Assembly: GCA_001692895.1 (NCBI GenBank)
Contig: KV748196.1
Coordinates: 930,001 to 994,000, forward strand
Direction of reading: 5' to 3'
Length of the DNA: 64,000 nucleotides
Origin: Cenococcum geophilum 1.58
Lineage: Eukaryota > Ascomycota > Dothideomycetes > Gloniales > Gloniaceae
This document shows, in pieces, positions 11,791 to 21,341 of this stretch. Position 1 is the first letter of the stretch. Every line of letters starts with the position of its first letter. The position numbers were made by a program, and so were the translations under genes. A model generated the notes under the pieces. That model was not told the DNA's origin. It ran no database searches and was given only the letters and a program-made list of their open reading frames with translations.

Positions 11791-12125
11791 TAGGTAGAAG
11801 AGAACCATCGCTATATTATATTAAATTATCTAAAATAATAATATTTATTTTGCTAGCCTTATAAATAGCTTTAAAATAGCTTTTATTTATTTAAAATATA
11901 TTATTAGTATAAAAGAGGTAAATATAATTATGGTTGCCAAATGCGCAGATTACTAGTAGGTTATGCGTAGGTTGCGCGCAGGTTACACGCAGGCTACGCG
12001 CAGGCTGCGTGTCAAAAAAACACGATATAGGCTAGTCGGTCGAGTTGCTAAATGCCCTTAACTGCGCGCCAATTGCGTCAACCACCAACCATTAAGGCCA
12101 TTGAAAGGGTACTATATTTTACCGA
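11791..12125. repeat. AT-rich spacer with an 11 bp x5 array
   Basis: Positions 11958-12012 carry five tandem 11-mers (AGGTTGCGCGC and close variants). The rest, 11791-11957 and 12013-12125, shows no gene or recognised element. Confidence 0.7.
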
Positions 12126-12494
12126 TATACGAAGTAAGTATAAGCGACAATAATATATAGCAAGGTAGATATTATTAAGCTATATATATAAACCGTATAA
12201 GGAGGTTAAGACGTTACATAAGGAAAAAAGGTAAGAAAATGGGAAGAAAAGGTATATATTATAGACTTAGTTACTTAGTTAATATATATACGGAGCAGAA
12301 TAGGATTTAAGTAGTAGTCCTAGTAGGACTTAGTGGGATTTAGTAGAACTTAGTAAAACTTAGTGGAATATAGCAAAATGTAGTAAGTTGCCGTTAGATT
12401 GCTGTTAGATTGCTATCTTATAGTTAGTCTTTAGTTACTAAGTTAGTAAAAACAGGTAGATGTATATAAGGTGTTATAGGGGTGTCCCGTAATA
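12126..12494 (-). repeat. solo F1 LTR (minus)
   Basis: This 369 bp matches the reverse complement of the F1 LTRs end to end (reversed edge GGGGTGTCCCGTAATA at 12479-12494). No F1 internal sequence is attached. Flanks are ACCGA and ATAAC, so no target-site duplication is visible. It abuts the truncated 3' LTR of copia A. Confidence 0.8.
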
Positions 12495-12577
12495 ATAACG
12501 ACTACTTATCTTACTCCTAACACTAGTAACTCTTCTTTTATAGTTGCTATATATATATAAATACCGCTTAACTAGCG
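12495..12577 (-). repeat. copia A 3' end: LTR stub and adjacent internal sequence
   Basis: Positions 12495-12527 match the start of the copia A LTR (reverse complement begins TGTTAGGAGTAAG, versus TGTTGGGAGTAAG at 27538). Positions 12528-12577 match the sequence just upstream of the copia B 3' LTR (41440-41500). The LTR is cut off at 12494 by the solo F1 LTR. Confidence 0.75.
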
Positions 12578-12857
12578 TAGTATTATAGGACTACCCCGTA
12601 ATACCTTATATATGCCTACTAATTAAGCCCAGTTATAAGACCGCAATTTGCCGTAATTTACTATATTTTACTACGCTATAAAATTCTACCAAATTTTACT
12701 AAGCTATGGAAATCTGCTAAATTCTATTAAGCTATAGAGTTTTACTAACTTCTACTAAGCTATAGAGTTTTACTAACTTCTACTAAGCTATAAAATTCTA
12801 CTAAATTCTACTAAGCTATAGAAATCTGCTAAATTTTATTAAGCTATAGAGTTCTAC

Positions 12858-13227
12858 TGTTATGGGACACCCCTATAACACCTTACACACGTCCACCTAT
12901 TTCTACCAACTTAGCAATTAAAGACCAACCGCGAAATAGTAATCTAACGGCAATCTGATGGCAATCTAACGGCAATCTACGGCATTCTGCTATATTCTGC
13001 CAAGTTCTACTAAATTCTGCTAAGTTCTGCTAGGACTACGACCTAAACCCTATTCTGCCTATGTACGTATTAACTAAGCAACTAAGTTAACAATATATAC
13101 CCTTTCTTCCCGTTTCCCTACCTTCTTTCCTTATATAACGTCTTAACTTTATTACGCAGTTTATATATATAGCTTAATAATACCTACTTCGCTATATATT
13201 ATTACCGCTTATACTCACTCCGTGACA
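12858..13227 (+). repeat. F1 5' LTR
   Basis: 370 bp, TGTTATGGGACACCCC at the start and GTGACA at the end. It contains a short TTCTGCTAAGTTCTGC array at ~12985-13025 and TATATATAGCTTAATA near 13160. Differences from the 3' LTR are mostly transitions. Confidence 0.9.
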
Positions 13228-13264
13228 CTATATTACGTTAAAAACTTACACTACCCTTTAAAAA

Positions 13265-16200
13265 TGCAGAATAACCCTAAAGCCCCCGTAACGGCTAATG
13301 CTATTATAGCCGCACTTTAAGAACAATTAGTAGGTATACAGAAGTCCTTTACGGACGCCCTTACATAGCACTAAGCCACTTTAACTTAATAGCAAGCCGA
13401 ATAAAAAGCATAATAATAATAATTAATTAAAGCACTTTAAGAAGAAGTCCGCATCCTTAAGATGCCTATATTAAGGCCTTAAGACCAAACGCTATCTCTG
13501 GAGATGAACACGCGGAACGCAAGCCCTAAATTAGTAGTAGTTACTTACCCTATAGAGCCAACTACCGCACTAAAACAATCCAAGAAACTACTAAACCCCC
13601 TAGTATTTATTAGTAAATAATAAGAGCTTTAGTTATTTTTAAGCCGGCTTAAGAATAAGCTAACCGGTAATGTTAACCGCTACCCAACCAAAGCTAACTA
13701 ACTCTATTACGCCCTAAGTTAATTAAAAGGAGACGCAGCTAACCTTATTAAACCTTTTTAACTAAACTTAGTATAAAGCCTAGTTACACTTCTTAAAGCT
13801 ATATACGGTAACCCGAACTGCTAAGCTACCGCTTAAAGAAAGATAAACCAAATAACTTAAGAAAAGAAAAGTTTCCTAGTATACTTCTTTGAATTTAACC
13901 GCTACGCAAAGGAAACAGGCTAGAATAACTCCGTACTAATTAACAGCCTCATTAAATCCCTAAGCCCTAAACTAAAAACCTCCCTAATAGGCGTAGACCT
14001 CCCGGAAACTCTTAACACTTACATAAATATTATTAATAAATAGTATAATAATATACTACGCCTTATACTAAAGCCCGTTTATTAGTATAATATAACAACC
14101 CTATAAACGCCTACTAAGTTATCGTCTTAACCTAAGCACCTCAATACTATGGATATTAACACTAGGAACCTAGGATACGCCCTATTAGGGTCCTCTAAAT
14201 AAGAACAACACATTAAGCTAGGCCTCTACTTTAAATATAGAAGCGGCTCCCACCTCTTAAACTACTGCTCCGTCCCTATACCCTAAAACGATTTATAAAC
14301 GGCCAGCACTGGCAGCCGTTTACCATATCGATCTTCTAATTACTATCCCTAATCTTCATCTGGTTCCAGCCCTATATTTAGTAAGCACCACTTATAAGGA
14401 CAAAGCTCCAACTAACGTCCTATAAGAACCCCGCCCTAATTACCTCTAAAAAAAAGGTCCTGGAGCTAAGTCGCTCTCTAGGACGGCTCTGCTATAGGAT
14501 CTCGTTAAATATATTTAATGTTATAAACTCTGACTCTTAGGACCATAGCATAACTATTAACTGCCGCCTTTAGCAGAATAGTTAAAAGGTTAACGCTTAA
14601 ATCTTAATTAATACAGAAGCTAGCGGCATAGGATTTATTAATAGGATCTTTACGCAAGATAATAGTTTTACCTTAACCCCCCTTAACCGGCATATTAACG
14701 TATTTGGATTTAATAGTAAACGCACCATCTTAGGCTATATTACCTACGTAGTAGCCCTAAGACTCCAATACCTAAACCACAAAGAACTAATTAAGCTTTT
14801 CGTTACTACCCTAGGTTACCCAGTAATCCTTAAATAACCCTAGATAAAGCTATATAAGGTAACCATTAATTAAAACAACCTTAAGCTTCTATTTACCGCC
14901 TCCCATTATAAGCAGAAGTGTTATATAACGCACCGCCTTAACCCCAAACTAAAATCTAGGAAATCCGCTAAGATCTACCAGCCTAAGATTTCCACTAATG
15001 TCCACCCTATGCCCAAGGAATCCACCAGATTCTACTAACCTAGGAATTCTACTAAACTCCACAAATTGGCCCCAAGTACTGCACCGCCCTAAGCTAAGCA
15101 AAAGCTTAAGCTCTATACACAAAAATACTAAAAGGACTGGTATTCCACTATAAAAAGGATTCTTAAAGAACCCGAACCCGAATCTAATATTAACTCTATA
15201 CCTAATACCGAACCTAAACCTAAATAAGAAACTATGGATAATCCAAGCGAGCTTGGCACCCTAGATATCCGCATAATTAGAGCTACCCCGCTAGCGCAAC
15301 TTGCTAAGAAACCCGAATATACAATCTTTACTATCACTATAGCTGATATTAAGAAGGCCTTAGCACCGAAGAAGCACACCGACCCTGCTATAAAGGTACT
15401 AGTAGAGTACTATAACCGCCTAGAGGTATTCTTACGGAAGGAAGCCGACAAGCTACCAGAATACCAATCGTACGACTATAAGATTGTACTTAAAGAAGGA
15501 AAGCAGCCTAGATTTAAACCCTTATACGGGATGTCCTAAAACGAACTCTAAGTACTATAAAAGTATTTAGATAAGAACCTAAGTAAAGGATTTATTAAAG
15601 CAAGCTTATCGCCTATAGCCGCACTAGTAATCTTTGTTAAGAAACCCGGCGGCGGTCTACGCTTCTGTGTAGACTACTAAGCTCTTAACGCCGTCACCAT
15701 TAAGAACTAATATCCGATCCCGTTAATATAGGAGACACTAAACTAACTAAGTAAGGCTCGCTACTATACAAAGCTTAATATTATCTCTGCATTTAACCGC
15801 CTCCGTATAGCAAAAGGAGATAAATGGCTTACTGCATTTTGTACTTAGTATAGACTATTTAAATACTTAGTGACGCTATTTGGCCTCGCAAACGCTCCAA
15901 GCTCGTTTTAATATTATGTAAACAACACCCTACGCCCCTACCTGGACATCTTCTATACTACTTATATTAACGATATCTTAATATACAGTAATAACCTAAC
16001 CGAATATCGGAAATATGTTAACCTTATTCTATAAGCCCTACACGGAGCTAGTCTATAATTAGATGTAGATAAATACAAGTTCTATAAAACGGAAGTCCTA
16101 TACCTTAAACTCCTTATTTCTATAAACGGTATATAAATAGACCCAAAGAAAGTCAAAGCAATCGTAAACTGGCAAAAACCTAAGAACGTTAAGGACGTAA

Positions 16201-18389
16201 GAGCCTTTATAGGATTTGCTAATTTCTACCAACGGTTTATTAATAACTTCTCCGCCCTGGTTTTACCCCTTATAGCTCTAACCCAAAAGGATAAAGTCTT
16301 TATCTTTAATAAGGAATATAAGAAGGCCTTTGCCTATCTAAAGGTTATATTTACTACTGCGCCCGTACTCTAATACTTTAACCTAAACCAAATAAGTGTT
16401 ATAGAAGCCAATTTATCTAACTACGTCACTAGAGGCATCCTGTCTCAATATAACGAGGATAGAGTATTATACCCCGTAGTATACTTCTTAAAACAACTAA
16501 GCCCAGCTAAATGTAACTACGAGATCTATAATAAGGAATTGTTAGCTATTATTAGATGTTTTAAATAATGGCGACCTAAACTAGAAGGCGCTGGATTTCT
16601 AATTAAGGTCCTTAGCAACTACAAGAACCTATAGTACTTTACAACTATAAAACAGCTAAGTTATTATTAGGCCCACTAGTTAGAATATCTATCTTGTTTC
16701 CAATTCTTAATTATATACCACCTAGGCGTCTAAGGCTAGAAGCCTAATGCTCTAACCCGATGCTTATAAGACGCGCTAGCCTTAGAAGAAGCGCGCTCTT
16801 ACTAAAATTAGACCCTACTTCGCCCTAAACTATTTAACCCTCCTACTAAAGATCTTACGGTACACGTCCTTAAAATAACTAATTAATTAATTGAATAGAT
16901 TATAGTTAACGAATATCTAAATAATAAGTTTATCTAAGAGACGCTTAAGCTAATATAAGATAGTATTAGACGCTTTAAAAAGATTTCTCTAAGTAAATGC
17001 GAAGCCTACGGAAACCGCTTATATTACTAGAACCGTCTAGTTATCCCTAATTATAATAAGCTTAAGCTTAAACTCCTTAAATACGTATACAATCTACCTA
17101 TCGCCGGCCACCCAGGCCAAGAAAAGACCCTAGAACTACTCTAATAAAAGTATTATTAGCCGAATATATATAATATAATATAAAGGTATATCTCTAGCTG
17201 CCACACCTACTAATAAGCTAAAGCCTCGCATAAGACGTATAACGGTCTTTTAAAGCCGCTACCTATTCCGGACCGAAGATGGAGGGATATCTTAATTAAC
17301 TTTGTTATTGACCTTCCTAAGAGTAGAGGTTGCACGAATATTATAGTAGTTATAGACCAACTATCTAAAATAAGATACTTAATCGCCTGCCCTAATATAT
17401 TAACGCCTACCGTTGCCTAACTATTTCTAGATTATATATAGAAACTCTACAGACTCCCTAAAACGATTATCTCCAATAAAGGCAGCTAGTTTATCTCGGC
17501 ATTCTAGAAAGAACTAACTACTTAACTCCGCATTAAAGCACTATTATTTACCGCGTATTACCTAGAAACGGATAGCTAAACAGAACGTATAAATGCTATA
17601 ATGGAACAGTATATTCGGATATACACGTTATATTTACAGGATAACTAGATTAACTAGCTCGCATTCGCCAAGTTTACTATAAATAACTCCGTCTCAGAAA
17701 CCACAAAAGTCTCCCTATTCCTAGCCAATTACGGCTAGCACCCATAAATGGGTTTTAAACCCTTTAGTAATATTCCTTACCCCACTTATTACGCCTTATA
17801 AGTCATAGAAGCAAATAAATTTATAGAGAAGATGGAGGAACTATAACAGTTTCTTACCAATAAGATAATATGGGCTTAATCTATCTATAAAGCCGCAGCG
17901 AATAAGAAACGAACCCTAGTACCGGCCTACTAAATTAGTAATTTCGTCTGGCTAGATATAAGAAATCTAAATATAAAACAACTTACTAAGAAACTTAATT
18001 AGAAGAACGCTGGCCCTTATAAGGTTAAAAAGGTTATCTCTCCTTATGCCTACCAATTAAAGCTCCCTAATACGGTTAAAATCTACCCTATATTCTATAC
18101 GTCAGTCCTCTGCCCTACTACCCCTATATTAGACGCCCTGCCTAGACAGATATAAGACCCTCCCCTACTAGTTAAAGTAAATAGTAAGAACGAGTACTTT
18201 ATTAAAAGAATTAATAATATTAAGTACGATAAACGGAAACGCCAATATATATATCTTACGAAATGGAAAGGCTTTACTAAGTCCTTATAGGAACCCGTTA
18301 ACTCTATAGGACTTATATAAGCTGCAGAAGACTTTTATAAACTCCACCTAGAACTACTATAGCCCCATTTCGCAGAAGCTTAAGTTTAA
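13265..18389 (+). pseudogene. Ty3/gypsy F1 gag-pol polyprotein, RIP-degraded
   Basis: The frame starts at ATG 13265 (MQNNPKAPVTANAIIAAL) with a gag domain and a zinc knuckle at 14219-14272 whose first two Cys are now Tyr (YFKY...H....C). Pol follows: a longer open island at 15234-15539 covers the protease-RT linker, ending in FKPLYGMS. RT is at ~15540-16100 with YIND where YIDD is expected (15961-15975). RNase H has EANLSNY for the usual ETDASDY. The integrase zinc-binding region starts GHPGQEKTLELL (~17107), and the core shows VIDQLSK, ISNKGS (Asp to Asn) and a retained ETDS-TER Glu region. The C-terminal chromodomain ends KWKGFTKSL-EPVNSI. Dozens of TAA/TAG stops occur at Gln/Trp positions. 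Identity is certain at family level. Confidence 0.93.
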
Positions 18390-18400
18390 AGGGGGGGTAC

Positions 18401-18770
18401 TATTATGGGACACCCCCGTAATACCTTACACACGTCCACCTGTTTCTACCGACTTAGCAATTAAAGACTAACCGTAAAATGGCAATTTGACGGCAATTTA
18501 ATGGCAATCTAACGGCAATCTACGGCATTCTGCTATATTCTGCCAAGTTCTACTAAATTCTACTAAGTTCTGCCAGGACCACAACCTAAACCCTATTCTA
18601 CCCATGCACGTGTTAACTAAGCAACTAAGTCAACAATATATGCCCTTTCTTCCCGTTTCCCTACCTTCTTTCCTTACGCAACGTCTTAACTTTATCACGC
18701 AGTTTATATATATAGCTTAATAATACCTACTTCGCTATATATTATCACTGCTTATGCTTATTCCGTGATA
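18401..18770 (+). repeat. F1 3' LTR
   Basis: 370 bp, collinear with 12858-13227. The first bases read TATTATGGG, the 5' LTR G being A here, in line with RIP. Confidence 0.9.
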
Positions 18771-18909
18771 TCTACTAACTTCTACTAAGCTATAAAATTT
18801 TACTAGATTCTGCTAAGCCCTAATATAGCGTATAGTACGTGCCTATTAACTATTACTATTATAATATAAGTCTTACTCCTACTCCCTTTTAACCTAACCT
18901 TTAACTTAT

Positions 18910-19164
18910 TATAAGGGTTATTTTGGCCCTTACTTGGCTGCATCGCCTAGGGGCTCTTAGGGGTCGCCAAGGCTAGCCTTCGGCTAGCCCTTAGCACCTC
19001 CTTATAAGCACCTCAGGCTTGCAGCCCTTCCCTCCTCATCGGTTCGTCTCCGTACGAGGCTATTGCCTACTCTTTACCATATCGTCCTCTTCCATCGACT
19101 CCCTATGTGACTCATGCTCGGCTTGCCTACTCCCTACCGTACACCCTAGCAATACTGCCTTACA
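18910..19164 (+). repeat. TRIM1 5' LTR
   Basis: 255 bp. It contains the inverted GGCTAGCCTTCGGCTAGCCC motif, a GGCTAGC-CTTC-GGCTAGCC hairpin shared by both LTRs. Confidence 0.9.
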
Positions 19165-19184
19165 TTCGAACCGATCCTACACCC
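19165..19184 (+). promoter_or_regulatory. possible TRIM1 primer-binding site
   Basis: The bases immediately after the 5' LTR are TTCGAACCGATCCTACACCC. TTCGAACC is the complement of the conserved tRNA T-arm GGTTCGAA rather than a 3'-acceptor match, so priming by an internal tRNA segment is only a suggestion. Confidence 0.3.
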
Positions 19185-19247
19185 TTACGGGTGGTAGCCT
19201 GCAGCAAGCTGAGGGCTGCGCCCTTGAGCAAAATCACGATCCTCCAT

Positions 19248-19432
19248 TTTTACCTAGGACGATCGCGTTCACTGCGATACAGCAGGTACACTAGCAGACG
19301 CCTGGCAGATCGCATCCGTATAACGGTGTTGGAATACAGATCAGGTCCTCTACCTTTACCTAGGACGATCGCGTATGCTATAGAGCAGCTACACTAGCAG
19401 ACGCTAGCAGATCGCATCCGCTTACGGTGGTA
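19248..19432 (+). repeat. direct repeat inside TRIM1, period ~102 bp
   Basis: Two adjacent copies share TTTACCTAGGACGATCGCGT, CACTAGCAGACGC and GCAGATCGCATCCG. They differ by small indels and transitions. Confidence 0.75.
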
Positions 19433-19839
19433 GACACGGATTAGGAGATAAGGGAGACGGTAGCTACCTGGCTAAGGGTTGGGGCTATCCGGATCGTACA
19501 CGATCATCTTTTGACGCGATTAGTATACCCGCATATGATTGACAGTGCAGCGGTGCAACTCTGCCCCGACGGCGACCTAAAGGCGATTTAATTGCTATCC
19601 GAAAGCTTTCTAGTAGGAGTTAAGGGGGATCCTACGCGATTAAGCTTGTAAACACTCTATAGCTAACCGCGGTTCACTTGCTATAGAGGTCCCACCAACA
19701 GAGATTAGAAGGTTGAACGTCCTTAAAGAGATGCAGCTACCCTGGAGGCTATCCGATTGCTATTTAATGGCCATCCGAAGAACTAACGGCTAGTTTTTAA
19801 AGCTATAGCTACTACTATGCGCTTCCAGATCAAATGCAA

Positions 19840-20645
19840 TTAAGGGCTACTGCCCAATCAGCCAAAGGGCTGCCGAGACTAAATCGCAGGCGGTTGTCTC
19901 ATTAAGCTACGGCTTACCTCAAGAGCTTCGGCTCAGAGATCCTATGTGATCTCNCAAGCTACTGCTTGCTTCAAGAGCTACGGCTCATCGAGATCGTAGG
20001 TGGTCTCGCAAGCTACTGCTTGCCTCAAGAGCTACGGCTCTTAGATCGTTCGCGATCGCTCAAGGGCTACGGCCCAACCCGGAAAGTTTCCGGCTGTCAG
20101 CNATGGGGCTGCCGAGACTTAATCGTACGCGATTGTCTCTGAAGTTACAAGCTCAGCTTATGAGATCCTATTGCGGTTAAATGCCATCCTTAAGCTATAG
20201 CTACAGCTTCAAGAGCTACGGCTCGTCCAAGAGCTACGGCTTATCGAGATCGTAGGTGGTCTCACAAGCTACTGCTTGCTTCAAGAGCTACGGCTCAAAG
20301 ATCGTACGCGATCATCTCTCTGTAAGGCTTTGGTCGCTCCAAGAGCTCCAGCTTGCATCAAGAGCTACAGCTTGCCCAAGAGAATGGCAGCAGCTCTTAG
20401 ATCCTACGTGATCTCTTATTGCCAATATTACTCCGTAATAACAGTGTAATTCAGAAGGAAGGAAACACGCGTATAGCTATTTAGCTATCACTTCCTTACA
20501 AAAACTGATTACGCGGCCGGGGGAAGGCAATTAAGACGTCAGTTTAAAGTCTCTAAAAGAGCTACGTCTTACAAAGATCGTACGCGATCTCTTAGCAAGG
20601 CTTTGGTCGCTCCAAGAGCTCCAGCTTGCTTCAAAGGCTTATAAG
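19840..20645 (+). repeat. array of short stem-(T)NCG-stem hairpins in TRIM1
   Basis: At least eleven short inverted repeats enclose a TACG or TTCG loop. GAGC-TACG-GCTC occurs at 19975, 20029, 20213 and 20285. GAGC-TTCG-GCTC is at 19923, TAAGC-TACG-GCTTA at 19903, GGGC-TACG-GCCC at 20064, GATCG-TTCG-CGATC at 20044, AATCG-TACG-CGATT at 20121 (inside GAGAC...GTCTC), GATCG-TACG-CGATC at 20300 and AGATCG-TACG-CGATCT at 20575. Related stems with TACT loops (AAGC-TACT-GCTT) are interspersed. In RNA, C(UACG)G and C(UUCG)G are the exceptionally stable UNCG tetraloops. The function is unknown. Confidence 0.85.
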
Positions 20646-20760
20646 ACCCGATATCTCTCCGAACCCCTTCCGGGACGAGCCCTCTATAATCTCCCGCTAC
20701 CGTAAGGTAATGGAGGGGGCTGACCGCAAGAAGGGGGGGGAAAGTAAGGGATATTCTTGT
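20455..20760 (+). repeat. segment of a second LTR-element family embedded in TRIM1
   Basis: Positions 20460-20560 match 53590-53690 (shared ACGCGGCC(A/G)GG and AATTAAGACGT). Positions 20645-20760 match 54322-54440, including ATCTCTCCGAACCCCTTCCG, a second polypurine run (AAGAAGGGGGGGG, 20728-20740) and the first bases of that family's LTR (TAAGGGATATT). TRIM1 therefore looks like a recombinant of two families. Confidence 0.75.
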
Positions 20761-21086
20761 GATTAAGCCGGCTCTAAGTGGAGACTATCTGGCTGTCAGC
20801 CATAGAGCTGTCAAGACTTAATTGCAGGCGATTGTCTCCAAGACTGATCGTATACGATTAAGTCTTACCCACTAGCAGACGCTCTTTTCCTACCTAAAAT
20901 AGGCCCTTTTTCCCACTGGGTTTTGGCTATAGGTTAAGGTTTTTATTAAGGCTGCTTGGCTGGTCCTTTTCCCCATTTCTTTATTCCCCTGTACAAGCAA
21001 GGCTTCTGCACTGCTTACCTTTCTATATATAGAATCAATCTATTGGGATACGGGCTGGGGGCCAGCCCTAACCAAGTGGGGGGCAA

Positions 21087-21341
21087 TGTAAGGGTTATTT
21101 TGGCCCTTACTCGGCTGTATCGCCTAGGGGCTCTTAGGGGTCGCCAAGGCTAGCCTTCGGCTAGCCCTTGGCACCTCCTTATAAGCACCTCAGGCTTATA
21201 GCCCTTCCCTCCTCATCGGTTCGTCTCCGTATAAGGCTATTGCCTACTCTTTACCATATTGTCCTCTTTTATCGACTCCCTATGTGACTTATGCTCGGCT
21301 TACCTGCTCCCTACTATATACCCTAGCAATACTGCCTTACA
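21087..21341 (+). repeat. TRIM1 3' LTR
   Basis: 255 bp, aligned without visible gaps to 18910-19164. It carries more C-to-T and G-to-A changes than the 5' LTR (for example TATATACCC where the 5' copy has CGTACACCC). Confidence 0.9.

Larger units (their letters stand above)
12858..18770 (+). mobile_element. complete Ty3/gypsy element F1
   Basis: The element is 5913 bp, bounded by two 370 bp LTRs (12858-13227, 18401-18770) and a perfect 5 bp duplication TCTAC (12853-12857, 18771-18775). The polypurine tract AAAGGGGGGGTAC sits just before the 3' LTR at 18388-18400. Gag, protease/RT/RNase H/integrase and a chromodomain are in the usual Ty3/gypsy order. It is RIP-mutated throughout, with lost catalytic residues, and is certainly inactive. 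It is inserted in LTR3. Confidence 0.95.
12578..18825 (+). repeat. LTR3, a 330 bp solo LTR-like insert, split by gypsy F1
   Basis: The parts 12578-12857 and 18776-18825 join after removing F1. The insert is flanked by TAGCG at 12573-12577 and 18826-18830, a 5 bp target-site duplication within copia A. Its start (TAGTATTATAGGACTACC) resembles a RIP-altered LTR edge of an F1-related family. Its body contains tandem TTCTACTAAGCTATAGA-type repeats (12690-12857). No internal coding sequence is attached. Confidence 0.65.
18910..21341 (+). mobile_element. TRIM1: non-autonomous LTR retrotransposon with hairpin-array interior
   Basis: Two 255 bp LTRs (18910-19164, 21087-21341) start T(G/A)TAAGGGTTATTTTGGCCC and end CCTTACA. 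They are flanked by a perfect CTTAT duplication (18905-18909, 21342-21346) inside copia A. The polypurine tract GTGGGGGGCAA (21076-21086) fixes the orientation as plus. The 1922 bp interior has no gag or pol, and small open frames such as 19019-19397 have no domain support. It is much less RIP-mutated than its surroundings. Differences between the LTRs are almost all transitions, with the 3' LTR more mutated. It must rely on proteins of another LTR element. Confidence 0.92.

Noticed and set aside
12126..12494. Solo F1 LTR as an insertion with target duplication
   Set aside because: Flanks ACCGA and ATAAC differ. It may derive from rearrangement rather than simple LTR-LTR recombination in place.
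19019..19397. Two overlapping plus-strand frames in TRIM1 as an element-encoded protein
   Set aside because: They cross the LTR boundary, share no domain with gag or pol and lie over a direct repeat.
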